DNA of 64,000 nucleotides, taken from positions 2,604,001 through 2,668,000 of the forward strand of contig NZ_AP022600.1 in the NCBI RefSeq assembly GCF_010725885.1, read 5' to 3'. Positions 51,037 through 60,235 of this stretch are shown one piece after another. The notes beneath the pieces were generated by a model. It was not told where the DNA came from. It ran no database searches and was given only the letters and a program-made list of their open reading frames with translations. Each line of letters starts with the position of its first letter. Within the stretch, counting starts at the first letter, position 1. Made by a program: the position numbers and the translations under genes. The stretch comes from Mycolicibacterium tokaiense (lineage in GTDB: Bacteria > Actinomycetota > Actinomycetes > Mycobacteriales > Mycobacteriaceae).

Positions 51037-52392
51037 ATGACCAGGACTGACGAGAATCTCGTCGCCGGGGTGCCGCGCAGCCGCATCGTCGTGGCCTCGA
51101 TGGTGGGCACCACCATCGAGTTCTTCGACTTCTACATCTACGCCACCGCGGCGGTGTCGGTGTTCCCGCACCTGTTCTTCCCCAAGGGCGACGGCACCGC
51201 GGCGCTCCTGGCCTCGCTGGCGACGTTCGGTCTGGCGTTCGTCGCCCGGCCGCTGGGGTCGATCCTGTTCGGGCACTTCGGGGATCGGGTGGGACGCAAG
51301 GCCACCCTGGTGGGCTCGCTGCTGACGATGGGGATCGCGACGTTCGCCATCGGTCTGCTGCCCACCTATGCCCAGGTGGGTGTGCTGGCGCCGGCGCTGC
51401 TGGCCGTCATGCGCTTCGCCCAGGGGCTGGCACTCGGCGGGGAATGGAGCGGGGCGGCGCTGCTGGCCACCGAGACCGCGAAGCCCGGGAAGCGCGCGTG
51501 GGCGGCGATGTGGCCCCAACTCGGGGCCCCGTTCGGCTTCCTGCTGGCCAACGGGCTGTTCCTGATCCTGATCATCGCGCTGGGGCACAGCAACACCGAA
51601 CCCGACCTCGACGGAGCATTTCTCACCTGGGGCTGGCGGGTGCCGTTCCTGCTGTCGGCGATCATGGTCGCGATCGGGCTCTACGTCCGGCTGAAGCTGA
51701 CCGAGACGCCGGTCTTCGCCCGCGCCGTGGAGCGCGGCGAACGGGTCAAGACTCCGCTGGCCGAGGTGTTCCGCGGCAGCTGGCGGCAGCTGATCATCGG
51801 GACCTTCGTCATGCTGGCCACCTACACGCTGTTCTACATCGTGACCACCTGGGCACTGAGCTACGGCACCGGCAAGCGCCCGCCCGACGGCAGCGGACTC
51901 GGCTTCGGGTACGTCGATTTCCTGTATCTGCAACTGATCTCGGTGTTGTTCTTCGCCGGCGCGTTGCCGATCTCGGGCCTGCTGGCCGACAGGTTCGGCC
52001 GCCGCCGCACCCTGCTGGTGATCACCGCGGGCATCATCGTCTTCGGCGCCTGCTTCGGCCTGCTGCTCGGTACGCGTAGCGAAGGCATGACACTGCTGTT
52101 CCTGGTGCTCGGCATGACACTGATGGGTCTGACGTTCGCCCCGATGAGTGCGGTGCTGCCAGAGCTGTTCCCGACCAACGTCCGTTACACCGGATCGGGC
52201 ATCTCCTACAACCTCTCGAGCATCCTCGGTGCGGCCGTCGCCCCGTTCATCGCCACCTATCTGGCCACCACCTACAGCGTCGGATGGGTCGGGGTCTACC
52301 TGGCCGCGGCGGCCGCGCTGACCTTCATCGCCCTGCTGGTGATGCCCGAGACCAAGGACACCAGCCTCGACGAGGTCACCACTACGGCGTGA
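51037..52392 (+). CDS. MFS transporter, metabolite:H+ symporter (MHS) family
   Basis: A 451-residue, 12-helix carrier of the same MHS group as the one at 9533. TTIEFFDFYIYATAAVSVFP, GHFGDRVGRKATLVG, RFAQGLALGGEWSGAALL and GLLADRFGRRRTLLV mark the family. It probably imports a carboxylate or zwitterion with protons. It is convergent with a TetR gene (11-base overlap) and is not obviously linked to an enzyme operon. Confidence 0.87.
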   Translation: MTRTDENLVAGVPRSRIVVASMVGTTIEFFDFYIYATAAVSVFPHLFFPKGDGTAALLASLATFGLAFVARPLGSILFGHFGDRVGRKATLVGSLLTMGIATFAIGLLPTYAQVGVLAPALLAVMRFAQGLALGGEWSGAALLATETAKPGKRAWAAMWPQLGAPFGFLLANGLFLILIIALGHSNTEPDLDGAFLTWGWRVPFLLSAIMVAIGLYVRLKLTETPVFARAVERGERVKTPLAEVFRGSWRQLIIGTFVMLATYTLFYIVTTWALSYGTGKRPPDGSGLGFGYVDFLYLQLISVLFFAGALPISGLLADRFGRRRTLLVITAGIIVFGACFGLLLGTRSEGMTLLFLVLGMTLMGLTFAPMSAVLPELFPTNVRYTGSGISYNLSSILGAAVAPFIATYLATTYSVGWVGVYLAAAAALTFIALLVMPETKDTSLDEVTTTA

Positions 52393-52984
52393 CCGCCAGG
52401 TGCCGGCGCACCAACGCCAGGCACTCGGCCCGCAGCCGTTCGTGCATCGTCGGGTCAGCGCTCAGCATCAGCTGCAACACGGTTCCGCGCAGCAGGCCCA
52501 CCAGCAGGTAGGCGAACGCGGCGGCGTCGGTGTCCGCGCGGATGTCACCGGCGGCGATCCCGTCGGCGACCGCGCCGGCGATGAGGTCGCGGAACCACTG
52601 GTCCCGCTCGAGGTAGACCTCGCGGACGTTGACGTCGTTGGCGGCCGCCTCGCCCCACATCAACAAAAATGCGCGGGTGACGCCGGCGACGCCGTCCGGC
52701 GGCAGCGCCAGATACCGCGCGGTGAGCTCGAGGATCCACTGCAGACCGGTCGCGTCCGGGGGGACGCTGACCAGGATCTGGGCGTGCTCGACGGCGCGGC
52801 GCAGCAGTTCCTTCTTGGAGCCGAACTGATGGGTGACGATGCCGCGGCTGTAGCCGGCGGCCGCGCCCACCTGCGCTGTCGACATGGCACGTGAGCCCGA
52901 CTCCGCGATCAGTGCCAGGGCCGCGTCGAGCAGACGGTGTTCGGTCTCGGCGCGGCGCTGCTGCTGGGTACGACGACCGGGCAT
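52382..52984 (-). CDS. TetR family regulator
   Basis: A 200-residue regulator. The helix-turn-helix reads MSTAQVGAAAGYSRGIVTHQFGSKKELLRRAV (about residues 39-70) and is followed by a TetR_C-type helical domain. It is divergent from the DUF2855 gene across a 37-base gap, so that gene is its likeliest target. Confidence 0.87.
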   Translation of the reverse strand: MPGRRTQQQRRAETEHRLLDAALALIAESGSRAMSTAQVGAAAGYSRGIVTHQFGSKKELLRRAVEHAQILVSVPPDATGLQWILELTARYLALPPDGVAGVTRAFLLMWGEAAANDVNVREVYLERDQWFRDLIAGAVADGIAAGDIRADTDAAAFAYLLVGLLRGTVLQLMLSADPTMHERLRAECLALVRRHLAVTP

Positions 52985-53021
52985 GCCAACATGCTATGCG
53001 ATCAGCAAGTAACCTCGAGGC

Positions 53022-54095
53022 ATGCCTTCCGACAATCTGTCCGTATCCGTTCTCGAAGCCGACCGTGCCGACGCGTTCGAGCACACCCGAATCGTGTCCG
53101 ACCGTCTGCCCGATGACCCTGACGCCCTCGTCCTGGAGGTGCTGCGCTTCAGCCTCGCCACCAACAACCTGGGCTACGTGATGCTCGCGGACTTTCTGCG
53201 GTCCTGGGACGCCTACCCGTCACCGACGCCGGGCTGGGGGCGGGTACCGGTCTGGGGTGCCGCGCGCGTGCTCGCCGCACCGCCGGGCGTCGCGGACGTG
53301 GGGACCGTGGTGACGGGGTACCTACCGATGGCCACCCACACCGCGCTGCGGGCCGCCGCCGTGCCCGAGGGGGTGCTGGCCGTCGACCAACCCCGGGCTG
53401 CGATGCTGCCCATCTACCGGCGGCTGACCACGGCACCGCCGGTGCTGGCGCAGTGGGACGAGCACCAGATCGACGTCGACACCGTGCTGCTGGCCGTCTT
53501 CCCGTTCGCCGCGCTGCTGGCCCGCGACCTTCAGCAGCAGACGGACCGGGTGGTGGTCTCCAGCGCGTCGAGCCGCTCGGCGGCGGCGCTGGCCCGGTTG
53601 TTGAGCGGCGCGGGCACCGCGGTCACCGGGCTCACCAGCGCCCGCCACCGCGCGGCCGTGGAGTCGTTCGGGGTCTACGAGCAGGTACTGACCTACGACG
53701 ACATCGCGGCCCTGCCGATCGGCGGGGACGTCGTGTACGCCGACCTGGCCGGTTCCGCCGAGGTGGGCGCCGCGCTGGGAACCCGGTTGGGGTCCCGGCT
53801 GGCCGCCACGGTGGTGGTCGGAGGCACCCATCTGCGCAGCTGGTCGGCCGACGCACCGCAGGACCCCACGGTGTCGGTGTTCAACACCGGTGACCGAGAG
53901 CAGGAGCTGGCCGCCGAACTCGGCCAGGAGGCGGTCGAGCAGCTCTACCTCGCGGCGCGGATAGACCTCAACGGATGGGCCTGCCCGTGGCTGCAGGTGC
54001 GCACGCTATCCGGTCTCGAGGCGGCCGATGCGACCTGGCGCGACATCGCGGCCGGCCGCTCGGATCCGCTGTCCGCGGTGGTGATCCGGCCCTAG
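53022..54095 (+). CDS. DUF2855 family protein
   Basis: A 357-residue protein resembling the DUF2855 family. A central segment (DRVVVSSASSRSAAALARLL, then VTGLTSARHRAAVESFGVYEQVLTYDDI) looks like the Rossmann region of quinone-oxidoreductase/MDR proteins. The N-terminal FSLATNNLGYVMLADFLRSWDAYP also recalls the family. No catalytic residues are assignable. Divergent TetR control suggests an inducible enzyme or carrier-like reductase. No experimentally settled function is known to me. Confidence 0.75.
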   Translation: MPSDNLSVSVLEADRADAFEHTRIVSDRLPDDPDALVLEVLRFSLATNNLGYVMLADFLRSWDAYPSPTPGWGRVPVWGAARVLAAPPGVADVGTVVTGYLPMATHTALRAAAVPEGVLAVDQPRAAMLPIYRRLTTAPPVLAQWDEHQIDVDTVLLAVFPFAALLARDLQQQTDRVVVSSASSRSAAALARLLSGAGTAVTGLTSARHRAAVESFGVYEQVLTYDDIAALPIGGDVVYADLAGSAEVGAALGTRLGSRLAATVVVGGTHLRSWSADAPQDPTVSVFNTGDREQELAAELGQEAVEQLYLAARIDLNGWACPWLQVRTLSGLEAADATWRDIAAGRSDPLSAVVIRP

Positions 54096-54107
54096 CCGGA
54101 AGCTAAG

Positions 54108-54734
54108 GTGACCTCGGTGTCGCCACTGCTGCTCACCCTCGACTTCGTGGGTACCTTCGTCTTCGCGCTCAACGGCGCGCTGACCGCGGTGCGGCTGGAA
54201 CGCCTCGACGTCTTCGGGGTGATCACCCTCGGCATGTTCACCGGACTCGGCGGCGGCACCATCCGTGATGTGCTGCTCGACGCGCTGCCGCCGGCCACCT
54301 TCGTCGACTGGCGTTACCTGGCCCTGGCCGCGGGCGGGGGACTGCTCGCCTTCCTGCTGAGTCGTCGCCTGGACCGGCTCGCGGTGCCCATCGTCGTGCT
54401 CGATGCGGTGGGGCTCAGCGTGTTCGCGGTGCTGAGCGCCTACAAGGCGCTGGACATGGGATTCGGTGTGGTGCAGGCGATGATCGTCGGAACGGTCACC
54501 GCCGTCGGCGGCGGCACCATCCGCGACGTGATGATCGGGCGGATCCCCACCGTCCTGCGCAGTGAGCTGTACGCCATTCCGGCGCTGATCGGCGCCGGAT
54601 GCGCGTCGGCCGCCTACAGCGCCGGCTACCACGGCACCGTGGCCGCGCTCGGGTCGGCCGCGGTGTGCTTCGTCATCCGGATCGTCGGGGTGTACTTCGG
54701 CCTGGACGCGCCGCGAACCCGCAGCCATCACTGA
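54108..54734 (+). CDS. TRIC-type (UPF0126) membrane protein
   Basis: A 208-residue integral membrane protein with about seven helices arranged as two repeats. Each repeat contains the family motif GGGTIRDVLL (about residue 47) or GGGTIRDVMIG (about 133). UPF0126 proteins are prokaryotic relatives of trimeric intracellular cation channels, and some have been proposed to transport glycine or small cations. GTG 54108 is listed; GTG 54117 is equally possible, since AAGG lies 9 bases before it. It follows the DUF2855 gene by 12 bases. Confidence 0.85.
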   Translation: MTSVSPLLLTLDFVGTFVFALNGALTAVRLERLDVFGVITLGMFTGLGGGTIRDVLLDALPPATFVDWRYLALAAGGGLLAFLLSRRLDRLAVPIVVLDAVGLSVFAVLSAYKALDMGFGVVQAMIVGTVTAVGGGTIRDVMIGRIPTVLRSELYAIPALIGAGCASAAYSAGYHGTVAALGSAAVCFVIRIVGVYFGLDAPRTRSHH

Positions 54735-54736
54735 CC

Positions 54737-55189
54737 TCAGCGCATGTGCAGGCCGTAAGGCACCGCCTTGACGAGGGTCACCGACATCGTCGCGCCGCTG
54801 GGAACCTGGTAATCGCGTTGGTCACCGGGCCGCGCTCCCACCAGCGCCGCCCCCAGCGGTGAGGTGACGGTGTAGACCTCCAGGTCGCCGTATTCGACAC
54901 CGCCGACGCCGAGCAGGAACGTCTCGGTCTCGCCGGTGTCGGCGAAACGCACCGTCAGGACCATGCCCGGTTCGGCGACCCCGTCGTCGGGCGGATCCTG
55001 GCCCACCACGGCATGGAGCAGCAGATCGTGGATGCGCTGGATCCGGGACCGCCGGGCGTGCTCGATGGCGACGGCGTTGGCGTCGTCGCCATCCCGGCGC
55101 CCGGTGGCCAGGCTGTTGAGCAGGTCCAGTTCGGCCATCAACCGGCCGTGCGCCTGGGTGGTCAGCCAGATCGGCTGTGCGATGGTCAT
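54737..55189 (-). CDS. GreA/GreB-like transcription elongation factor family protein
   Basis: A 150-residue protein. The N-terminal helical part (LTTQAHGRLMAELDLLNSLATGR, ARRSRIQRIHDLL) resembles the Gre coiled coil. The C-terminal domain (VRFADTGETETFLLG, YTVTSPLGAALVGARPGDQRDYQVPSG) has the FKBP-like GreA C-terminal signature SPLGxALxGxxxGD. The coiled-coil tip acidic residues of GreA are not clearly present (GRRDGDDANAV), so it may be an Rnk/Rv3788-like RNA-polymerase regulator rather than a cleavage factor. The ATG at 55189 has GGAGG upstream. It is convergent with the TRIC gene. Confidence 0.82.
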   Translation of the reverse strand: MTIAQPIWLTTQAHGRLMAELDLLNSLATGRRDGDDANAVAIEHARRSRIQRIHDLLLHAVVGQDPPDDGVAEPGMVLTVRFADTGETETFLLGVGGVEYGDLEVYTVTSPLGAALVGARPGDQRDYQVPSGATMSVTLVKAVPYGLHMR

Positions 55190-55226
55190 GAAAGTGCCTC
55201 CAGGGTGGTTCGGGAACAACAAGGTC

Positions 55227-55263
55227 GTCGTCAGGGGCGGGTCACAGCGCCGCCCCTGACGAC
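55227..55263. terminator. Hairpin terminator between DadA-like and Gre-like genes
   Basis: GTCGTCAGGGGCGG (55227-55240) and CCGCCCCTGACGAC (55250-55263) form a perfect 14-bp stem with a 9-base loop. It lies 18 bases beyond the DadA-like gene stop on the minus strand and upstream of the Gre-like start, so it isolates the two transcripts. There is no T-tract. Confidence 0.75.
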
Positions 55264-55280
55264 TCGGGGGAGAAGCCTGA

Positions 55281-56531
55281 TCAGCGCAGCGGGTCGACGG
55301 CCTGCAGTGCCGCGCTGCGTTTTCCGGTGGTGACCAGCTCGGCCATCATTCGACCGGTGGCCGGGCCGTGCGCCAGACCCCACATGCCGTGCCCGCCGGC
55401 GACGAAGACCCCGCGCTGGACCACGCCGATGAGTGGGCGGCCGTCGGAGGTGACCGGTCGGGGGCCCACCCAGACGTCGCTGCGCCGGTCCCAGTCCACG
55501 CCGTCGAGCAGCGGCGACGCGGACTCGACGATGGCGCGTACCCGCGCGGCGACCGGCGGGGCATCCGGGTCGCGGAACTCCATGGTGCCTGCCACGCGCA
55601 ACGCGCCCTGGTACGGCGTGCACGCCACCCGCGCCTCGGGCAGGTAGATCGGCCCCGGAGCCGGACGGTCCACCGGCACCGTGAACGAGTACCCGCGCCC
55701 GGCGCGCACCGGGGTGCGGACCCACCGGCCGGCCAGTCGCGAGAGCCAGGCGCCGGTGGCCAGGACGACGGCGTCGGCGGTGCGTGGCGGTTCGCCGCGC
55801 AGGAACACCTGGACGCCCCGCGCGGTCGGGCGGACGTCGGTGACCTCGCCGGTGGTGATGGTGGCGCCGCGTCCGGTGACCGCGCCGCCCAGCGCGTGGG
55901 TGAACCGCCCCGGATCCACGAAGCGCTGGTGTTCCACGCTCACCCCCACCGCGGCGGCCGACGACACCAGGGGAGCCTGCTCGCGCAGCTGCTCACCCGA
56001 CAGCAGGCGGTAGTCGAGCTCCTGGCCGGCACGCTGCAGCGCGCGCAGCTCGGCCTCGAGGTGGGCAGCGTGGCCGGCGGTACCGAACACCGCGGTGATG
56101 GGCCCGTCCGTGGTCGGAACGTCCACGCCGTTGCCGGTCAGCACATCGAACGCCTCGAGGCATTCCTGGTTGAACGGCAGGTTTGCCGCCACCGCCTGCC
56201 GCCACACCGACGGGCGGCACGCCACCGCGAACCGCGCCAGGAACGACCACAATGCCGGATCGGCCGTGGGCGGAATATGCAGCGGTGCAGCAGGATTGAA
56301 CAGTGACCGCAGACCGTAGGCCAGGGTGGCCGGTTGATTGAGCGGGATGGTGAGCGCCGGCGACACCCAGCCGGCGTTGCCCCAGGACGCGCCCGCCGCC
56401 ACGCCGGTGCGGTCCACCACCGTCACCTCGACTCCGCGTTCGGCGAGGAACCACGCCGTGGACAGGCCCACGATGCCCGCCCCCACGACGATCACCGATC
56501 GCGGCGCGCCGTCGATGCTGTCGCCGACCAT
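55281..56531 (-). CDS. FAD-dependent D-amino-acid dehydrogenase-like enzyme
   Basis: A 416-residue DAO-family flavoprotein. The FAD motif SVIVVGAGIVGLSTAWFLAERG is at about residues 12-33, and the DadA-like GASWGNAGWVSPALTIPLNQP follows at about 48-68. C-terminal VWVGPRPVTSDGRPLIG and VFVAGGHGMWGLAHGPATGRMMAELV match DadA closely. The enzyme oxidises a D-amino acid to the 2-oxoacid and ammonia, passing electrons to the respiratory chain. It lies 87 bases after the PucR-type gene on the same strand, so it may be its target. Confidence 0.86.
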   Translation of the reverse strand: MVGDSIDGAPRSVIVVGAGIVGLSTAWFLAERGVEVTVVDRTGVAAGASWGNAGWVSPALTIPLNQPATLAYGLRSLFNPAAPLHIPPTADPALWSFLARFAVACRPSVWRQAVAANLPFNQECLEAFDVLTGNGVDVPTTDGPITAVFGTAGHAAHLEAELRALQRAGQELDYRLLSGEQLREQAPLVSSAAAVGVSVEHQRFVDPGRFTHALGGAVTGRGATITTGEVTDVRPTARGVQVFLRGEPPRTADAVVLATGAWLSRLAGRWVRTPVRAGRGYSFTVPVDRPAPGPIYLPEARVACTPYQGALRVAGTMEFRDPDAPPVAARVRAIVESASPLLDGVDWDRRSDVWVGPRPVTSDGRPLIGVVQRGVFVAGGHGMWGLAHGPATGRMMAELVTTGKRSAALQAVDPLR

Positions 56532-56618
56532 TGCCGGTCACCTCCGTTGCATGAGCTGTTGCCCCTTGATGGTGACGCGGGGAGAGACGCCAGGGGTTGG
56601 CCTGCGAGAACAATCTGA

Positions 56619-58157
56619 CTAGCTCTGCTTGTCCTCCACGGACAACGTGTCGGCGGCAGCCAGCTCGACCGTCATGGCAAAGCGCTTGCGGGCGTCGCTG
56701 AGATCGAGATCGGTGACCTCGGCCATCTTGCGCATCCGGTAACGCACGGTGTTGTCGTGCACACCCAGGTGTGCCGCGGCGATGTGCAGATCACCCTGGG
56801 CGGCCAGCCAGGCGCGCAGCGTCGAGACGTACTGCGTGGCGTGCAGCTGGTCATGGCGGCGCAGATCGCTGACCGGTCCACGCTGCGGCGTGCGGCCCAG
56901 GCGAGCCGCGACGTGGAGGCGCTGCAGCACGATCTCCTCCCAGGACTCGTCATAGGCGGGCGGATCGCTCGCCGGGCCGGGACGCAACTCGTGCATCGCC
57001 AGACACTCGTCGGCCTCGTCGCGGGCCACCGGGAGCTCCAAAACCGTTGCAGGACCGCTGATTCCGGCGTGGATCACGGCCTGTGCGGGCAGCGCGGCGC
57101 GCAGGTCGTCCACCCAGCGGCGGGCGGCGACGGCCGAGTCCCCGGGCAAGATGGTGTAGACCGTGCTGGCCGACAGCGCGCTGCGGCCCGGGCGCGACCA
57201 GCCGAAGCCGGTGGTCGCCCGCTCGAAGGTCATGAGCAGCGCAGCATGCAGTTCCTCGCCCTGGCGTGCCCGCAGGCCGATCACCCGCAGTCCGGCCGCC
57301 GGCAGCGCCAGCTTGCTCACCGCGGTAGGCGCATCCACGGTGCCCTCGAGCAACCCGATCACCAGATCGGATTCCACCTGCCGTTCCAGATCCGCACTGG
57401 CCCGCGAGCGCAACAGGTGCAGGGCCACCGTCCGGGCGCCGTCGGTGAGCGCCTGCAGCCGCCGGCCCGTCAACTCCTCCGGAGTTGTCACCCACAGCGA
57501 GCCCAGCACCTCCCGGCCCGCCCGCGCAGCCACCACCATGCGACCGGACAACCCCTCTTCCGGAGTGGGCGCCAGGAACAGCGGCAGCTCGGAGGTCGCC
57601 AGATGCCGGGCCACCCCGCGCGCGGCGAGCATCTCCCGCAGCCGCTGCGGCACCTCGCGGCCCAGGATGGTCTCGGCCCGCGCCTGGTCGGTGTGCTGCT
57701 GCATCCGCGAGTACGCCAGCACCCGATTCTGCCGGTCCTCGATGGTCACCGCGCCGCCCACCGCGTCGGCGAGGCTGTCGGCGAGCGCGAACAGATCCGT
57801 CGGGCCCCGGCCGGACTCCGTTTCCCGGCCTTCGAGCACCAGCCCGAACACCACGGCGGCCACCTCGCTCCAGGAGACGTCGGCAGGCACGGTCAGGACG
57901 GCGATGTCCGCCGGGGCGTCGGCCCCCTCGCCCCAGACGGCATCGCGGACCAGGAGCACGCAGGCCCGCGCCGCGCGGGCCCACTGCAGTGCGTCCTCCG
58001 GTGATGCGGCCCCGACCCCGAGCACCACGTCGCCCACCACGTCGCGGTCCTCGCGTAGCACCACCGACCGCAGGTCCGTCGAGCGCGCGATTCCGCCGGC
58101 CCGCAGCCCGATGCCGTAGCCGCCGAGCACATTGACGAGTCGGTCCAAGGTGACCAT
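56619..58157 (-). CDS. PucR-type (CdaR/PucR family) transcriptional regulator
   Basis: A 512-residue regulator. The N-terminus is a purine-catabolism-type sensor domain (RLVNVLGGYGIGLRAGGIARSTDLRSVVL..GDVVLGVG). The middle is GAF-like, and the C-terminal PucR helix-turn-helix reads LHATQYVSTLRAWLAAQGDLHIAAAHLGVHDNTVRYRMRKMAEVTDLDL (about residues 437-486). Such regulators usually activate nearby purine, amino-acid or amine catabolic genes. The DadA-like gene downstream is the likely partner. Confidence 0.87.
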   Translation of the reverse strand: MVTLDRLVNVLGGYGIGLRAGGIARSTDLRSVVLREDRDVVGDVVLGVGAASPEDALQWARAARACVLLVRDAVWGEGADAPADIAVLTVPADVSWSEVAAVVFGLVLEGRETESGRGPTDLFALADSLADAVGGAVTIEDRQNRVLAYSRMQQHTDQARAETILGREVPQRLREMLAARGVARHLATSELPLFLAPTPEEGLSGRMVVAARAGREVLGSLWVTTPEELTGRRLQALTDGARTVALHLLRSRASADLERQVESDLVIGLLEGTVDAPTAVSKLALPAAGLRVIGLRARQGEELHAALLMTFERATTGFGWSRPGRSALSASTVYTILPGDSAVAARRWVDDLRAALPAQAVIHAGISGPATVLELPVARDEADECLAMHELRPGPASDPPAYDESWEEIVLQRLHVAARLGRTPQRGPVSDLRRHDQLHATQYVSTLRAWLAAQGDLHIAAAHLGVHDNTVRYRMRKMAEVTDLDLSDARKRFAMTVELAAADTLSVEDKQS

Positions 58158-58169
58158 GGCCGCCCCGGT

Positions 58170-58520
58170 TCAGCTGCGGTGGCTCAGGACGTTGACCACA
58201 TTGCCGGCAGCGTCGGCGAAGAAGAACCGCCGCACACCCCACGGCTCATCAGTGAGCGGATGCACGATCCGCAGCCCGGCGGCGGACGCTTCCTCGTGCG
58301 CGGCGTCGACATCGTCGACTTCCACCGAGACCGTTGGATTGAGCTGCGCGGTCTGGTCTGTGGTCATCAAACTGAGCTGATGCCGGTGGTCGGCGTCGGC
58401 CAGCGTGGCGATCCAGCCGTGGTTCATCACCTCGGTCAGCCCGAGGATGCGGGTGTGCTCGGCGACGGCGGCATCGAGATCGGGCACCGTCAGCACCGGG
58501 ACCACCCGCAGCACCGTCAT
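58170..58520 (-). CDS. Small VOC family (glyoxalase-like) protein
   Basis: A 116-residue single VOC module: VVPVLTVPDLDAAVAEHTRILGL at the N-terminus and FFFADAAGNVVNVLSH at the C-terminus. The N-terminal metal-ligand His is replaced (PVLTV), so it may be a binding protein rather than an enzyme. Its ATG overlaps the ercc3 stop (ATGA), indicating cotranscription with the helicase gene. Confidence 0.8.
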   Translation of the reverse strand: MTVLRVVPVLTVPDLDAAVAEHTRILGLTEVMNHGWIATLADADHRHQLSLMTTDQTAQLNPTVSVEVDDVDAAHEEASAAGLRIVHPLTDEPWGVRRFFFADAAGNVVNVLSHRS

Positions 58521-60166
58521 ATCGCCGGGCCCAGCAGATCGTCGGCGTCCTTGATGACGTAGCCGTAACCCTGTTCGGCCAGGAAGCGCTGCCGGTGGGC
58601 GGCGTACTCGGCGTCGAGGCTGTCGCGGGCGACCACGCTGTAGAACACCGCGCCACCGCCGTCGGCCTTGGGTCGCAGCAGCCGGCCCAGCCGCTGGGCC
58701 TCTTCCTGACGTGAGCCGAACGTACCCGAAACCTGCACGGCCACTGACGCTTCCGGCAGGTCGATGGAGAAGTTCGCCACCTTGGACACCACCAGCGTGC
58801 GGATCTCGCCGCGCCGGAACTGGTCGAAGAGCACCTCGCGTTCGGCATTCTTGGTGGACCCCTGGATCACCGGGGCGCCGAGCTCGGCCCCCAGCTCGTC
58901 GAGCTGGTCCAGGTAGGCGCCGATCACCAGCGTCTGCTCCTTGGGATGCTGCGCCAGGATGGACTTCACCACCGCCATCTTGGAACGCGCGGTGGCGCAG
59001 AGCTTGTAGCGATCCTCGGGCTCGGCCACCGCGTAGAGCATGCGCTCGTTGTCGGTCATGGTGACCCGGACCTCGATGCACTCGGCGGGCGCGATCCAGC
59101 CCTGAGCCTCGATGTCCTTCCACGGGGCGTCGTACCGCTTGGGCCCGATCAGCGAGAACACGTCACCTTCGCGGCCGTCCTCGCGGATCAGCGTGGCCGT
59201 GAGCCCCAGCCGGCGGCGGGACTGCAGATCGGCGGTCATCCGGAACACCGGTGCGGGCAGCAGATGCACCTCGTCGTAGACGATCAGCCCCCAGTCGCGG
59301 CTGTCGAACAGCTCGAGATGCTTGTACTCGCCCTTGGTGCGGCGGGTGATCACCTGGTAGGTGGCGATGGTGACCGGCCGGATCTCCTTGCGCTCGCCCG
59401 AGTACTCGCCGATCTCCTCTTCGGTCAGCGAGGTACGGGCAATCAGCTCGCGCTTCCACTGCCGGCCCGCCACGGTGTTGGTGACCAGGATCAGGGTCGT
59501 CGCGCCGGCTTTGGCCATCGCGGCCGCCCCCACCAGCGTCTTGCCCGCCCCACAGGGCAGCACCACCACACCGGAACCGCCCGCCCAGAACGACTCGGCG
59601 GCCATCTCCTGGTAATCGCGCAGCTGCCAGCCGTCCTGGGCCAGCGTGATCGGATGGGCTTCCCCGTTGACATAGCCGGCGAGGTCTTCGGCCGGCCACC
59701 CGATCTTGAGCAGGACCTGTTTGATGTTCCCGCGGTCACTCGGATGCACGATCACGGTGTCGTCATCGATGCGGGCGCCCAGCATCGGCGCGATCTTCTT
59801 GTTCCGCAGGACCTCGGCCAGCACGGCCCGGTCCAGGCTGACCAGGGTCAGACCGTGCGCCGGGTGCTTGATCAGCTGCAGCCGGCCGTAGCGGCCCATG
59901 GTGTCGACGATGTCCACCAACAGCGGCTGCGGCACCGCGAACCGGGAGAAGCTGACCAGCGCATCGACCACCTGCTCGGCGTCGTGGCCGGCAGCGCGGG
60001 CATTCCACAGCGCCAGCGGGGTGATGCGGTAGGTGTGAATGTGCTCGGGGGCACGTTCCAGCTCGGCAAAGGGGGCGATGGCGGCGCGGGCAGCGCCGGC
60101 CTGCTCGTGGTCGACTTCGAGCAGCACGGTCTTGTCGGACTGGACGATCAGAGGTCCTTCGCTCAT
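58517..60166 (-). CDS. ercc3: DNA repair helicase of the XPB/ERCC3 family
   Basis: A 549-residue superfamily 2 helicase. An N-terminal damage-recognition-like part (about residues 1-175) is followed by Walker A LPCGAGKT (203-210), the DEVH box (298-301) and GLTATLIREDG, which includes the XPB RED motif (328-330). The C-terminal RecA domain carries VQVSGTFGSRQEEAQRLGRLLRP (motif VI). It is a 3'-5' ATP-dependent helicase by family, orthologous in context to Rv0861c. The next gene upstream encodes the Rv0862c-type protein, as in M. tuberculosis. The adjacent small VOC gene is an extra neighbour. Confidence 0.94.
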   Translation of the reverse strand: MSEGPLIVQSDKTVLLEVDHEQAGAARAAIAPFAELERAPEHIHTYRITPLALWNARAAGHDAEQVVDALVSFSRFAVPQPLLVDIVDTMGRYGRLQLIKHPAHGLTLVSLDRAVLAEVLRNKKIAPMLGARIDDDTVIVHPSDRGNIKQVLLKIGWPAEDLAGYVNGEAHPITLAQDGWQLRDYQEMAAESFWAGGSGVVVLPCGAGKTLVGAAAMAKAGATTLILVTNTVAGRQWKRELIARTSLTEEEIGEYSGERKEIRPVTIATYQVITRRTKGEYKHLELFDSRDWGLIVYDEVHLLPAPVFRMTADLQSRRRLGLTATLIREDGREGDVFSLIGPKRYDAPWKDIEAQGWIAPAECIEVRVTMTDNERMLYAVAEPEDRYKLCATARSKMAVVKSILAQHPKEQTLVIGAYLDQLDELGAELGAPVIQGSTKNAEREVLFDQFRRGEIRTLVVSKVANFSIDLPEASVAVQVSGTFGSRQEEAQRLGRLLRPKADGGGAVFYSVVARDSLDAEYAAHRQRFLAEQGYGYVIKDADDLLGPAI

Positions 60167-60235
60167 ACGCCGCTCCTCCTCATCGCTCGTCCCTCGCTCT
60201 GCATCGGTCGCCGGCGGGAGTCATTCGTCCATTAT

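Noticed and set aside
52985..53021. Possible TetR operator (TGCT..AGCA)
   Set aside because: Only 4-base arms match; too weak to list although the position between divergent genes is suggestive.
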